A stretch of DNA of 56,528 nt, from contig CAZDVQ010000025.1 in NCBI GenBank assembly GCA_964508975.1, forward strand, positions 1-56,528, given 5' to 3'. The notes beneath the pieces were generated by a model that saw nothing but the letters and a program-made list of their open reading frames with translations, was not told the origin of the DNA and searched no databases. Shown piece by piece: positions 25,180 through 34,454 of the stretch. How positions within the stretch are numbered: position 1 is the first letter of the stretch; every line of letters starts with the position of its first letter. The stretch is from CAZDVQ01 sp964508975 (GTDB lineage: Bacteria; Bacteroidota; Bacteroidia; Chitinophagales; Saprospiraceae). A program made the position numbers and the translations under genes.

Positions 25180-27957
25180 TTATTTAACCACAACCAGTTT
25201 TTGGCTGTATTGGGTATCGTTGGTTTGTACAACTACTTGGTAAACACCAGCTGCAAACTCAGTGGTGTTCAACTCGACGCGTTGTGCATTTTGCACTTGG
25301 CCCAAGGCTTGCTGGTAAACCAATGTACCATTGAGGCTGTAGATAGACAAGTTAGCGTCGGTGGCTTTGCTAGTCATAAAGCTCAAGCTAGTCATATCGC
25401 TGGTCACGTTAGGTAGGAGGCCAAAGCTAAATACTTGTTGCGATGCTTCCTCGAATGAAACCACCAATTGGCCTGAAGATACATCAACCGTGTGGTTAGA
25501 GAGGCCAGCAGCAGGCGCAAAGAATTGGAAGTCAGTCATTTTAACGTTCACATATTCGTCGCCTTCAAAGCTGAAACTGTACGTTTCATTGCTTAATCTC
25601 GATGCGGCAATTCCAGTGTTGCAAGTAATCGGGCTACCCCACCAAACACGGCCATCACACTCTGCAAATGGCGTGATAGTATACATTTGGTTAGCTTGTA
25701 AACCGCTGAGCGTGAATGAAGATGTACCAGCAGTAGTAGTGTAAGCAATAGAGCTGCGTTGGGTATAACCAGCCTGGCCAACAAATGAATAACGGATACC
25801 AACTCTAGTAGCAGCCGTTAACTCTGGCCATTCAAAAGTGACAGTGGTAGGGGATGTAGCACCGCATGATATAGCAGGAGCACCACAACCAGCGGAAGGG
25901 CTAGCCGTGGCCAATGAAGCAACCGGGGAAGTGTAAAAATCAGCTGAATTATTGGAACAGCGGTTTATTACCCAAAAATTGTAGGTAGTAGCTGACAGTA
26001 ACTGCGAGAATGCCGTGGTGCTAAAGCTGTTTGTTGAAACGGTGCGTTGAGCAAAACCGTTAGCACCTTGTGGACGCCAACGAAGTGTGTAACTTGGCGC
26101 AGAAGCAACTGGCCAAGAGGCATCGATAGCGCCAGTAGGGTTGGCTGCATTGAGCGCTAGGGTAGGGGCTGCGGGTGTTGCAGCTGTATTGGCTATACAA
26201 TCGAAATCTACAATTGGATTGCAAGTTGGAGATTCCGTTAAGGTAAGTGTACCTGTTGAAATACATCCAGAAGCAATGTCAGTGACGGTTAAAGCGTAAG
26301 TTCCAGAACTGGTTACCTCAATGGTTTCTGTATTTTCACCAGTTGACCATAAGTAAGTAGAAAATGTTGTAGTAGCACCAAACCCGTTTAGTTGAAGGGT
26401 ATCACCTTCACAGTAAGTCAAGCCTATTGTAGCACTCGCTAGGTCGGTTCCACCATAAATGTGAACGTTATCGAATGCAACCCCATCGTCAACAACAGAG
26501 CCATCTGTACCAAAGGTAACACGCAATTTAACATCGACTTGTCCTGCTAGTCCTGTTAATTTGTGCCTTGCAGTAACCCAGCCCCCTGAGCCGTTGCCTG
26601 TGGAGGCGCGTCCAGACCAACCTTCTTGGCTACCCCCAGGGGATCCTACGATCGTGTTATCTGTATACCAATTAAAAGGATCTCCGAAGTTACCTACATT
26701 AATCCAAGTGTTACCGCCGTCTATGGAAGATTGCAAGTTCATACCGTCCCAGCTAAATTCAGCATTCCACCAAACGTCCATGTCAATATATGGGTCGCAA
26801 GAAAAACTGGAAAAGTCAAAACATGGTCCTGTTACCCAAGAGTTATCATTGTCGTTATATGAATTGTTTGCTCCTGTAACCCATGCCATTACTCCTGAAG
26901 CAGCACCAATGATAGTTGTCTTTGCAGGTGTCGCCAAAGTCCATACACCTAATAAGTTGTTGGTAGCTAACCACCCTCCTGCACCGCTTTCAAAATCTTG
27001 GTAATAAGGGAAAGTATTGATTAATGGGATATTATTTATAGATTTATACAAGGTGTCATTGCCTAGGTTGGTATCACTAGCTAGGCTACTTGCACCCCAA
27101 AATGAATAAGTTGTTAATGCAGTAAAATTAACTTGGGTGTTAAATATGTATAAAATTGTATCAGAAGGGAGTATGTCAGCAGTAGTCGTCAAGGTTTCAG
27201 TGATAGCGTTTGTGCCATCATTGTAAGAGAAAACGATTAGCGAACCTGAGGGTATTGTATCAGAACCTATATTAATCGCCTGAATATCCATGTTTTCCAT
27301 ACCCAAACCGCAGCCTGAATTCACGCCTAATCCAACATTAATTACCTGTAAATCATTTGGAGCAGGCTCAAAGACCTTAACGTCATCAATACCCATGTCT
27401 GAGGTGAAAGAACTTCCAGTTAATCCTCTAAAACGGAGCCTTACGGAATCCAAGCCAGCAAATGCTATTAAATCAACATCTGCTTCTTGCCAAGTATTTA
27501 CGTTGTCTGTAATAGGGCCCCAAATCGGTGTCCAAGCACCCGCTGAGCCTACTTTTGCATCAACACTCAATGTTCCCATTGTGGCACCAAACATGTGATA
27601 CCAAAATTCTAGTTTAGGGGCAATGTTATTTGTAAAATTAAAATATGGTGTCATCAATAGAGCCGTAGCGTTATTGCATCCACTAGATTCCACATACATA
27701 TATTTGCCAGTCCCTGTCGTATGGTCAAAATCAGGCCCAGTATTAGAAGAAGGGGTCGCTGAATTTAAGCCTCTCCATTGAGTATTAGAACTGGCATCAT
27801 TTTCCCAGCCAGGGGAAGACATGGTAAACGGTGTAGTACAACTGGTACTATTACTCTCGCCGGTAAAGGCTTCATTGTAAGGAAAACTACTGATTACTTG
27901 TGCGTTGCCCCAGAGGGTAACCGTTGTAAAAAATAGTATGGTTATAAACTTATTCAT
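25180..27957 (-). CDS. large secreted protein with two MAM-like domains and T9SS sorting domain
   Basis: A 925-residue protein with a signal peptide ending WGNAQ. The order is: a MAM/jelly-roll-like domain (about 25-200; FDHTTGTGKYMYVES, LRFRGLTGSSFTSDMGIDDV); a CARDB-like segment (about 205-310); a second MAM-like domain (about 320-510; YYQDFESGAGGWLAT, GVAFDNVHIYG); a short SprB/PKD-like repeat (LTYCEGDTLQLNGFG, TYALTVTDIASGC); and the 341-residue shared C-terminal module. This module is a mosaic: the first FnIII-like part and the sorting domain are nearly identical to the two paralogues, but about 95 residues between them are clearly diverged. A role as surface adhesin is likely; no enzyme motif was seen. 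Confidence 0.87.
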   Translation of the reverse strand: MNKFITILFFTTVTLWGNAQVISSFPYNEAFTGESNSTSCTTPFTMSSPGWENDASSNTQWRGLNSATPSSNTGPDFDHTTGTGKYMYVESSGCNNATALLMTPYFNFTNNIAPKLEFWYHMFGATMGTLSVDAKVGSAGAWTPIWGPITDNVNTWQEADVDLIAFAGLDSVRLRFRGLTGSSFTSDMGIDDVKVFEPAPNDLQVINVGLGVNSGCGLGMENMDIQAINIGSDTIPSGSLIVFSYNDGTNAITETLTTTADILPSDTILYIFNTQVNFTALTTYSFWGASSLASDTNLGNDTLYKSINNIPLINTFPYYQDFESGAGGWLATNNLLGVWTLATPAKTTIIGAASGVMAWVTGANNSYNDNDNSWVTGPCFDFSSFSCDPYIDMDVWWNAEFSWDGMNLQSSIDGGNTWINVGNFGDPFNWYTDNTIVGSPGGSQEGWSGRASTGNGSGGWVTARHKLTGLAGQVDVKLRVTFGTDGSVVDDGVAFDNVHIYGGTDLASATIGLTYCEGDTLQLNGFGATTTFSTYLWSTGENTETIEVTSSGTYALTVTDIASGCISTGTLTLTESPTCNPIVDFDCIANTAATPAAPTLALNAANPTGAIDASWPVASAPSYTLRWRPQGANGFAQRTVSTNSFSTTAFSQLLSATTYNFWVINRCSNNSADFYTSPVASLATASPSAGCGAPAISCGATSPTTVTFEWPELTAATRVGIRYSFVGQAGYTQRSSIAYTTTAGTSSFTLSGLQANQMYTITPFAECDGRVWWGSPITCNTGIAASRLSNETYSFSFEGDEYVNVKMTDFQFFAPAAGLSNHTVDVSSGQLVVSFEEASQQVFSFGLLPNVTSDMTSLSFMTSKATDANLSIYSLNGTLVYQQALGQVQNAQRVELNTTEFAAGVYQVVVQTNDTQYSQKLVVVK

Positions 27958-28262
27958 AGCTTAAAATAATTTTAAATAAATAAAAAGGTTGGTGATAGCC
28001 TCACTCATCAGGAAACACCAAGGTTTAAATCTAAAAAGAGTGTTTTGGTTAAACCAAGTTAATAACTAAGGGTCTGGGTGTGTTTTGATCTTAATGGATA
28101 TTAGTGTCCGTGGATAGAAATTAATTTTGCTCATAATTAAGGGGTTAAGCGAATTTTAAAAATATACAAATAACAAAAAATAATTATATAGAAGATTGTT
28201 CGTTTGCTCAAAAAATAGGTTAAAACATTTATTGCATTCATTTAAAGTGCATTACAAAAATT
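27958..28262. other. AT-rich gene-free interval
   Basis: About 300 AT-rich bases upstream of the MAM-type gene. I see no full promoter box, hairpin or ORF of note, only A/T runs. It presumably contains the promoter of that gene. Confidence 0.4.
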
Positions 28263-28297
28263 AAAAGGGCTACCACCAACTAGCTGGCAGCCCTTTT
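28263..28297 (-). terminator. intrinsic terminator after the third paralogue
   Basis: AAAAGGGCTACCA / TGGCAGCCCTTTT stem with one mismatch. Its position matches the terminators after the other two paralogues, but its sequence differs. Confidence 0.75.
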
Positions 28298-28316
28298 ACA
28301 ATAAAAAACAATTACA

Positions 28317-30062
28317 CTATTTAACCACAACCAGTTTTTGGCTGTATTGGGTATCGTTGGTTTGTACAACCACTTGGTAAACACCAGCTGCAAACTCAGT
28401 AGTGTTTAAATCGATGCGTTGCGCATTTTGCACTTGACCCAAGGCTTGCTGGTAAACCAATGTACCATTGAGGCTGTAGACAGACAGGTTAGCGTCGGTG
28501 GCTTTGCTAGTCACGAAGCTCAAGTTAGTCATATCGCTGGTCACGTTAGGCAGGAGGCCAAAGCTAAATGCTTGTTGAGCGGCTTCCTCGAATGAAACAA
28601 CCAATTGGCCTGAAGATACATCAACCGTGTGGTTAGGGAGGCCAGCAGCAGGTGCAAAGAATTGGAAGTCCGTCATTTTAACGTCTACATATTCATCGCC
28701 TTCAAAGTTGAATGTATAGGTATTGTTGGCCAAGCGAGGCGACATCATGCCTGTGCTGCAAGTAATGGGGCTACTCCACCAAATCCGGCCTTCACACTCG
28801 GCAAACAAGCTAATGGTGTATGTTTGGTTAGCGAGTAAACCACTAAAGGTAAATGTAGATGTGCCAGCAGTAGTTGCATAAGCAATAGAGCTGCTTTGGC
28901 TATAGCCTGTTTGACCAGCAAAGCTATAACGAGCGCCAATCCTTGTAGCACTGCTCAACTCTGGCCATTCAACACTAATGCTGCTTTCAGTACTAGAACC
29001 GCAAGTAACGGCAGGAACTCCACAACCAGTTGAAGGACCGGCCGTGGCCAATGAAGCAACTGGGGAAGTGTAAAAATCAGCTGAATTATTGGAACAGCGG
29101 TTTATTACCCAAAAATTGTAGGTAGTAGCTGACAGTAACTGCGAGAATGCCGTGGTGCTAAAGCTGTTTGTTGAAACGGTGCGTTGAGCAAAGCCGTTAG
29201 CACCTTGTGGGCGCCAACGAAGTGTATAACTTGGCGCAGAAGCAACTGGCCAAGATGCGTTGATTGAACCCGTTGGATTGGCAGGATTGAGCGCTAGGGT
29301 AGGGGCTTCTGGGGTAGCTGTTGTGTTGGCGATACAGTCAAAATTAGACACCGGGCAAGCTGGGCCGTATACTTCAAAAGGGAAACCTTGAGCTGGATTA
29401 CCTGTGCCACCGTCAACTGCATTAAGCCAAGTCCATGCACCTGAACCTACTCTTTGTTTACCATTGCCAGTTATGCTTTGACCAACTGGTGTACGCGATG
29501 GTTGCCAAGGACCGGAACCCAAAGAGCCACCCGATTGCCAATCAATCCAATATGTACCAGGCGCTAGTGTTAAGCCTGCCGTGGCACAAACGTTGCGCAT
29601 AATAGGCCGAGCGGTGTTGCCTGTTGTGGTTTCCGTAATACGATAAGTACCAGAAAAACGAGTGCTACTCAAGCGATTTGTAGTGCTATCGCCATAAACA
29701 ATATTTGAGCCTGGGGCCCCTGGCTCTCCATCCCAAATCATAAAGTTGACCGCAGTGAAAGTCGAAGTTAAAGTAGAGCCTGTTTGGTAGCCAAAGAATA
29801 CAATAGAGTCTACAGACCAATTACAACCACTTACTACAAAGTCATCTGCCACGCGGTTTGCGGTTAGTTGCTGACCAAAACCAATGGTACCCATAGAAAA
29901 GGTAGTGGTGTACAAAACGCTTTCGTTAGCGCCACCTGCGCCAGTGCCCACACTGTTGAAAACAGGGCCATTGTCGAAGAGTAAAGCTTGCGCTTGTGTG
30001 TTTTGATTGAATAGCAATGCAATGGACATAGCTATCCCAGAGAGGATGTTAAATTTGCTCAT
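28317..30062 (-). CDS. secreted protein with unique N-terminal domain and shared T9SS module
   Basis: A 581-residue protein. Its signal peptide ends NTQAQA. Residues about 25-240 form a domain of unknown function (LLFDNGPVFNSVG, ANRVADDFVVSG, LTLAPGTYWIDWQSGG), a pattern seen in proteins whose surface domain binds or displays rather than catalyses. From FDCIAN onward comes the 341-residue shared module, 335 of 341 residues identical to that of 23304-25034. A C8A8 homopolymer pair lies directly before the ATG, which may allow slippage-driven expression changes. No catalytic residues were recognised. Confidence 0.85.
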   Translation of the reverse strand: MSKFNILSGIAMSIALLFNQNTQAQALLFDNGPVFNSVGTGAGGANESVLYTTTFSMGTIGFGQQLTANRVADDFVVSGCNWSVDSIVFFGYQTGSTLTSTFTAVNFMIWDGEPGAPGSNIVYGDSTTNRLSSTRFSGTYRITETTTGNTARPIMRNVCATAGLTLAPGTYWIDWQSGGSLGSGPWQPSRTPVGQSITGNGKQRVGSGAWTWLNAVDGGTGNPAQGFPFEVYGPACPVSNFDCIANTTATPEAPTLALNPANPTGSINASWPVASAPSYTLRWRPQGANGFAQRTVSTNSFSTTAFSQLLSATTYNFWVINRCSNNSADFYTSPVASLATAGPSTGCGVPAVTCGSSTESSISVEWPELSSATRIGARYSFAGQTGYSQSSSIAYATTAGTSTFTFSGLLANQTYTISLFAECEGRIWWSSPITCSTGMMSPRLANNTYTFNFEGDEYVDVKMTDFQFFAPAAGLPNHTVDVSSGQLVVSFEEAAQQAFSFGLLPNVTSDMTNLSFVTSKATDANLSVYSLNGTLVYQQALGQVQNAQRIDLNTTEFAAGVYQVVVQTNDTQYSQKLVVVK

Positions 30063-30063
30063 A

Positions 30064-30079
30064 TTTTTTTTGGGGGGGG
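30064..30079 (-). promoter_or_regulatory. T8G8 homopolymer pair just upstream of a surface-protein gene
   Basis: On the coding strand the order is C8 then A8, ending two bases before the ATG. Long C tracts are prone to slippage during replication, so promoter-start spacing could vary. This is inferred, not shown. Confidence 0.35.
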
Positions 30080-30168
30080 TAAGTGATAAGATAATCGTAA
30101 TATACAGGAATTTGATCCGAGAATGTGATTTATTGGATTAAATGAATCGAATCTAATCTTATTTTAAT

Positions 30169-30280
30169 GCGCTAGCGATGTGCAGGGGTGGCGCAACGCG
30201 CCAGACCGCAACGCGGGCCGAGCGATAGCGAGCCCCGAAACGTAGCGGCCCCGAGCCTCAGCGAGGGGAAGCGCCCAAAT
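30169..30280 (+). repeat. GC-rich dispersed element GCR8
   Basis: GCGCTAGCGATGTGCAGGG, hairpin GGCGCAACGCGCC, hairpin CCGCAACGCGG, GGGCCGAGCGATAGCGAGC, hairpin CCCCGAGCCTCAGCGAGGGG, end AAGCGCCCAAA. It lies between divergent genes. Confidence 0.9.
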
Positions 30281-30329
30281 CCAAAAAAATATTACTTTTA
30301 CAGCCACGAGTATCATCAATACCACTGCT

Positions 30330-33300
30330 ATGAAACAGTTGCTTCTCCTTTTACTGGCCTGTACTTATTTAAACCAAGGCCTGACACAACAAAATATCCC
30401 TGCACAGCCATCGGCCCCCGCCGTGTTGCTAGGCCAAACTATACCCTTTTCCGACCTCGAAGATGAGCCTGCTGTACAAGCCAATTTTAAAAAATCGGCC
30501 CTGAAATACAAAATGCGAGGCAGCACGCCCAACCGTTTCGATGGCTTACCGCATGGCGCCGACCCCCTGCTTGACCCTCAGCGCAATGGCGGTAGCTTGT
30601 TTGACGGCAACGTGCTGGTCAACGTGGAAGGGATGGTGTTTGCCAATAGCCTCCCGCCCGATCCCGCTGGCGATGTTGGCCCTAACCACTACGTGCAAAT
30701 GATTAACGGCTTCCCACATTCCAGGCTGCTGGTTAAAGATAAATCAGGCGCTACTGTACTCGGACCCGTGAGCACCAACGCCATATGGGCTCAAGTAGGC
30801 ATATCAGATACTGGCGACCCCATCGTGGCTTACGATGAACATGCCGACCGCTGGATTTTGCTCAATTATTCTCGCGCCAACGCCTTTGTATTAGCCATAT
30901 CTGTGACCAACGATCCTACAGGCTCTTGGCGTGCTTACCGTATCAATACACCTGATTTTCCAGACTATCCCAAGATTTTCATCTGGGAAAACAGCTACTA
31001 TGTGAGCTATAAGGGTGCCAACAACTGGGTACCTGTGGTGGCCATCGACCGTGCTGCTATGTTGAGCGGTGCCACAACTGCCTCCACACAAACCTACCAA
31101 ATTCCCCGCTATAACGGCCAAAGTTACCAAGTAGCCAACGGAGGCGACTGGGACGGTGCCACGCCCCCGCCCCCAGGTAGCCCCGCCTACCTCGTGCGCA
31201 TGTACGACGACGCTTGGGATGGCGGTCAGGATAAACTAGACATCTGGTCGCTGAACACCGATTGGGCCACACCAGCCAACTCTACCGCCACAGGTCCCAT
31301 GGAAATACCCGTGGCCCCTTTTGATGCCGAGGTTTGCGGCAACGATTTCCTCGGCTGCGTGGTGCAAAAAGGCTCGGCTACCAAGCTCGATGCCTTGCAC
31401 AAAATAATCATGCACCGGGTACAGTACCGCAATTTTGGTACACACGAAACCATGGTATTAAACCATACCGTTGATGCCAGCGGCACCGAAATTGCTGGTG
31501 TGCGCTGGTACGAACTGCGCAAAACAGGCAACAACCCTTGGCAAGTATATCAACAAGGTACGCATGCCCCTGATGATAATAGTAGATTCATGGCGAGTAT
31601 CGCCATGAACGGCGCTGGCGATATTGCACTAAGCTACGCCATGAGCTCTGATACCATTTACCCATCCTTATACGTGACCGGGCGCCGGAACAACGACCCG
31701 CTTGGACAAATGACCATGGCCGAGCTGCCCATAGGCCTTGGCTTAAACAGTAATCCTAATGACCGCTGGGGCGACTACTCGGCCACGGGCGTTGACCCAG
31801 CCGATGACCGCACGTTCTGGCTAACCGGTGAAGTGGCCAAAGCCTCTAACTTTGGAACTCGCATCGCCGCCATTAGCCTAGGCCAAGATAGTTTTGACCT
31901 CTCGGTGAATGCCGTGCTCACGCCAAGCAGTGCTAATGGCCTGAGCAATGCCGCTACTGTAAGTTTACGCTTGGTCAATACTGGCCTGTTTAGCCAGTCA
32001 AACTTTAGCGCAGGTTACAAATTGGATGGGCAAACTGTACCAAACCTGAACATCGCTGGCCCACTGGCACCCGGTGATACGCTGGATGTAACCATACCCA
32101 CCAATGCAAACCTAGGCCAAGTTGGCGCTGTATATGAGCTGATTGCCTATTGTAACAGCAGCTCAGACACGAACCCTGCCAACGATACCATCTGTACGAA
32201 CATCCGGCATTTACCTAACCTGGATGCCGCCTTGGTAACGGTTACAGGCACAGCCGCGCCTTGGTGCAGCGCCACGCAAGATATGCAGGTATGGGTAAAA
32301 AATACTGGGACTGTAACCTTGACTCAAGTTAGGCTGAACGTTGAATTAAACGGCCTAGCCGCGGGCAACCAAGTGTTTAATACCAGTATTCAACCAGGCG
32401 CTACCCAAAGATTTACCTACACCTTGGGCCCAGTTAACCTAGGCTTGAACCAATTGAAAGTGTATAGCAGCTTGCCTAACGGACAAGCTGATGAATATAC
32501 CCTAAACGATTCTTTATTGATGCCGCTGAATTACTCGGCTAACGGTACCGCGATGACCTTGACCGTGTTGACAGACAATTCGCCATGGGAAAGTAACTGG
32601 GAAATCCTTGGTGAGGACGGAACTTTGTATTATGCTGGCGGACCATACCTTACAGCCAACACAACATACCAACATACCCTGTGTTTGTTGGATAGCGTTT
32701 GCTACCGCTTTAAGTTTTACGACAGCTACGGCGATGGTTTGACGGATGGTGGCCCAGGTAACTTTATCCTGAGTGCTGCCGATGGCCGTGAAGCCGTGGT
32801 GATGGATGATGCTGACTTTGGCAGCGAGTTTATTCAAGGTTTCTGTGCTGCTTGCCGCGATTTTGACATCACCGTGAATACCTTCAACGAAACTACTGCA
32901 GGTGCCAATAATGGCCGGATGGCCGTTATCGTTACGAATGGCCGCGCGCCGTATAGATACTCCAAAAACGCAGGTCAAACTTGGCAAAGCTCGCAGGTAT
33001 TCCTGAACTTGAGCGGAGGTTATTACACCATTTACGTGGAAGATGCCGAAGGTTGTACCGATTCGACCGTGGCCTTTATCACCACTGCACCCGTGGGCAC
33101 TACAAACATCCCAAGCTTGAATATTCAAGCCAGTATTGAGCCTAACCCCGTGCAAGATGCGGCTACCATCCGGATTCAAGGCTATCTCGGCCAAGAAACC
33201 CCAAGTTTCAGTATTATTGATCTGAACGGTCGCATACTCCTTGATGGCCAGTTATCGCTTGAGAACGATACATACAGCCAATGGGTTGACCTTGGCATGT

Positions 33301-33377
33301 TGCCACAAGGCCTGTACTTTGTTCGTTTGCAGCTAGGTGCTGGGCATACGACCGTGTTGAAATTGGTGAAGGATTAA
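30330..33377 (+). CDS. large T9SS-exported surface protein
   Basis: A 1015-residue protein with a signal peptide ending NQGLTQQ. Residues about 90-530 look like a beta-propeller-like region (ANSLPPDPAGDVGPNHYVQM, DPIVAYDEHADRWILLNYS, NPNDRWGDYSATGVDP) found in Bacteroidota secreted proteins. About 530-760 holds two CARDB-like domains (LSNAATVSLRLVNTG, DMQVWVKNTGTVTLTQVRL). Then follow a proprotein-type beta segment (SVCYRFKFYDSYGDGLTDGG) and an SprB-like repeat (GRMAVIVTNGRAPYRYS). The C-terminus IEPNPVQDAATI to LKLVKD is a canonical type A sorting domain, different from the shared module of the three upstream paralogues. It is probably structural or adhesive. Confidence 0.87.
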   Translation: MKQLLLLLLACTYLNQGLTQQNIPAQPSAPAVLLGQTIPFSDLEDEPAVQANFKKSALKYKMRGSTPNRFDGLPHGADPLLDPQRNGGSLFDGNVLVNVEGMVFANSLPPDPAGDVGPNHYVQMINGFPHSRLLVKDKSGATVLGPVSTNAIWAQVGISDTGDPIVAYDEHADRWILLNYSRANAFVLAISVTNDPTGSWRAYRINTPDFPDYPKIFIWENSYYVSYKGANNWVPVVAIDRAAMLSGATTASTQTYQIPRYNGQSYQVANGGDWDGATPPPPGSPAYLVRMYDDAWDGGQDKLDIWSLNTDWATPANSTATGPMEIPVAPFDAEVCGNDFLGCVVQKGSATKLDALHKIIMHRVQYRNFGTHETMVLNHTVDASGTEIAGVRWYELRKTGNNPWQVYQQGTHAPDDNSRFMASIAMNGAGDIALSYAMSSDTIYPSLYVTGRRNNDPLGQMTMAELPIGLGLNSNPNDRWGDYSATGVDPADDRTFWLTGEVAKASNFGTRIAAISLGQDSFDLSVNAVLTPSSANGLSNAATVSLRLVNTGLFSQSNFSAGYKLDGQTVPNLNIAGPLAPGDTLDVTIPTNANLGQVGAVYELIAYCNSSSDTNPANDTICTNIRHLPNLDAALVTVTGTAAPWCSATQDMQVWVKNTGTVTLTQVRLNVELNGLAAGNQVFNTSIQPGATQRFTYTLGPVNLGLNQLKVYSSLPNGQADEYTLNDSLLMPLNYSANGTAMTLTVLTDNSPWESNWEILGEDGTLYYAGGPYLTANTTYQHTLCLLDSVCYRFKFYDSYGDGLTDGGPGNFILSAADGREAVVMDDADFGSEFIQGFCAACRDFDITVNTFNETTAGANNGRMAVIVTNGRAPYRYSKNAGQTWQSSQVFLNLSGGYYTIYVEDAEGCTDSTVAFITTAPVGTTNIPSLNIQASIEPNPVQDAATIRIQGYLGQETPSFSIIDLNGRILLDGQLSLENDTYSQWVDLGMLPQGLYFVRLQLGAGHTTVLKLVKD

Positions 33378-33420
33378 GAGCTGTTTTTCGCCGGAAGCTA
33401 AAGTCCGAACCTACCCTTAG
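33378..33420. repeat. MITE-like inverted-repeat element, partial copy 3
   Basis: AGAGCTGTTTTTCGCCGGAA followed by GCTAAAGTCCGAACCTACCCTTA matches the right half of the element at 262-423. It sits exactly between the stop of the T9SS-type gene and the convergent stop of gpsA. Confidence 0.8.
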
Positions 33421-33422
33421 GC

Positions 33423-34454
33423 CTACAGAAAGTCAACATCTACAGCGTAAGGGTAGGTCATGAGGTATTCTAGGGCTAAATCAACCGACATCCCCTTGTA
33501 AAAAATGCGGTACAAAGCCTGCGTAATGGGCGCGTGTACCTTGTAGTGATCGCAAACAGCTTTAACCACTTGCAGGGTTCTAAAACCTTCTGCTACCTCG
33601 TCGGTATCCGTTTGGATATCCTCGATTTTATCGCCTTTGGCAAAACGATAACCTAGCATGTAGTTACGGCTATTTTTAGAAGACGCTGTGGCCACGAGGT
33701 CGCCAATACCCGCTACACCCAAAAACGACGACACGTTGGCACCCATCGCGGTACCGATATGGATCATTTCGGCCAAACCACGGGTCAGTAACAAGGCCCA
33801 AAGGTTTTGGCCCATGCCTTTGCCAGCGATAACGCCAGCGCCCAGTGCAATCACGTTTTTCAAGGCTCCAGCTAGCTCAGCGCCGATGATGTCTCGACTG
33901 CCATACACTTGGAATTTCTTGCTGCGCAGCGCATTTTGCCCTGCTTTAATCACCTCGTTAAACTCGCTGGCAATCAAGGTTGCAGCGGGTTGGCCCGCTT
34001 GTATCTCGGCCGAAAGGTTAGGGCCCGACAAACATCCAATGCGCACCACCACGCTTTCTTCCTGGATCACCTCGCTCATGGTGCGGATGTGGCGGCGCTG
34101 CATAGGCCCATCTTCCTTGATATAATTGTTCACGTCAAAGCCCTTGGTACCATGTATCAAGAAATGGTGCGGCTTGAGGAAAGGCCCGAGGTCTTCCATC
34201 ATGGGCCTAAAATTGGCCGATGGTACCACGGGGAATATTAGGTTGCAAGTATCGGCCACCTGCTGGATATCGGCGGTGGCACGTACGTTGGGGGAGAGCG
34301 TAACCCCTAGGAAATGCTGTTCGTTGATGGCCTGCACCACCTCTGGTTTACGGGCATAAATAAGCACCTGACCATTCTCGGCCATGAGGTTTGCCAGGGT
34401 TAAACCAAAGCTCCCTGCACCAATTACACCATATACACGTTCGTCGTTACTCAT
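33423..34454 (-). CDS. gpsA: NAD(P)-dependent glycerol-3-phosphate dehydrogenase
   Basis: A 343-residue cytosolic enzyme reducing dihydroxyacetone phosphate to sn-glycerol-3-phosphate for phospholipid synthesis. The N-terminal nucleotide-binding motif is GAGSFG near residue 12. The substrate-binding core GAELAGALKNVIALGAG contains the conserved catalytic Lys. FLGVAGIGDLVATASS and SRNYMLGYRFAKG are typical of GpsA. The length is standard. It overlaps hemJ by four bases (ATGA), so the two are co-translated. Its product feeds the same lipid pathway as the window's psd. Confidence 0.96.
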   Translation of the reverse strand: MSNDERVYGVIGAGSFGLTLANLMAENGQVLIYARKPEVVQAINEQHFLGVTLSPNVRATADIQQVADTCNLIFPVVPSANFRPMMEDLGPFLKPHHFLIHGTKGFDVNNYIKEDGPMQRRHIRTMSEVIQEESVVVRIGCLSGPNLSAEIQAGQPAATLIASEFNEVIKAGQNALRSKKFQVYGSRDIIGAELAGALKNVIALGAGVIAGKGMGQNLWALLLTRGLAEMIHIGTAMGANVSSFLGVAGIGDLVATASSKNSRNYMLGYRFAKGDKIEDIQTDTDEVAEGFRTLQVVKAVCDHYKVHAPITQALYRIFYKGMSVDLALEYLMTYPYAVDVDFL

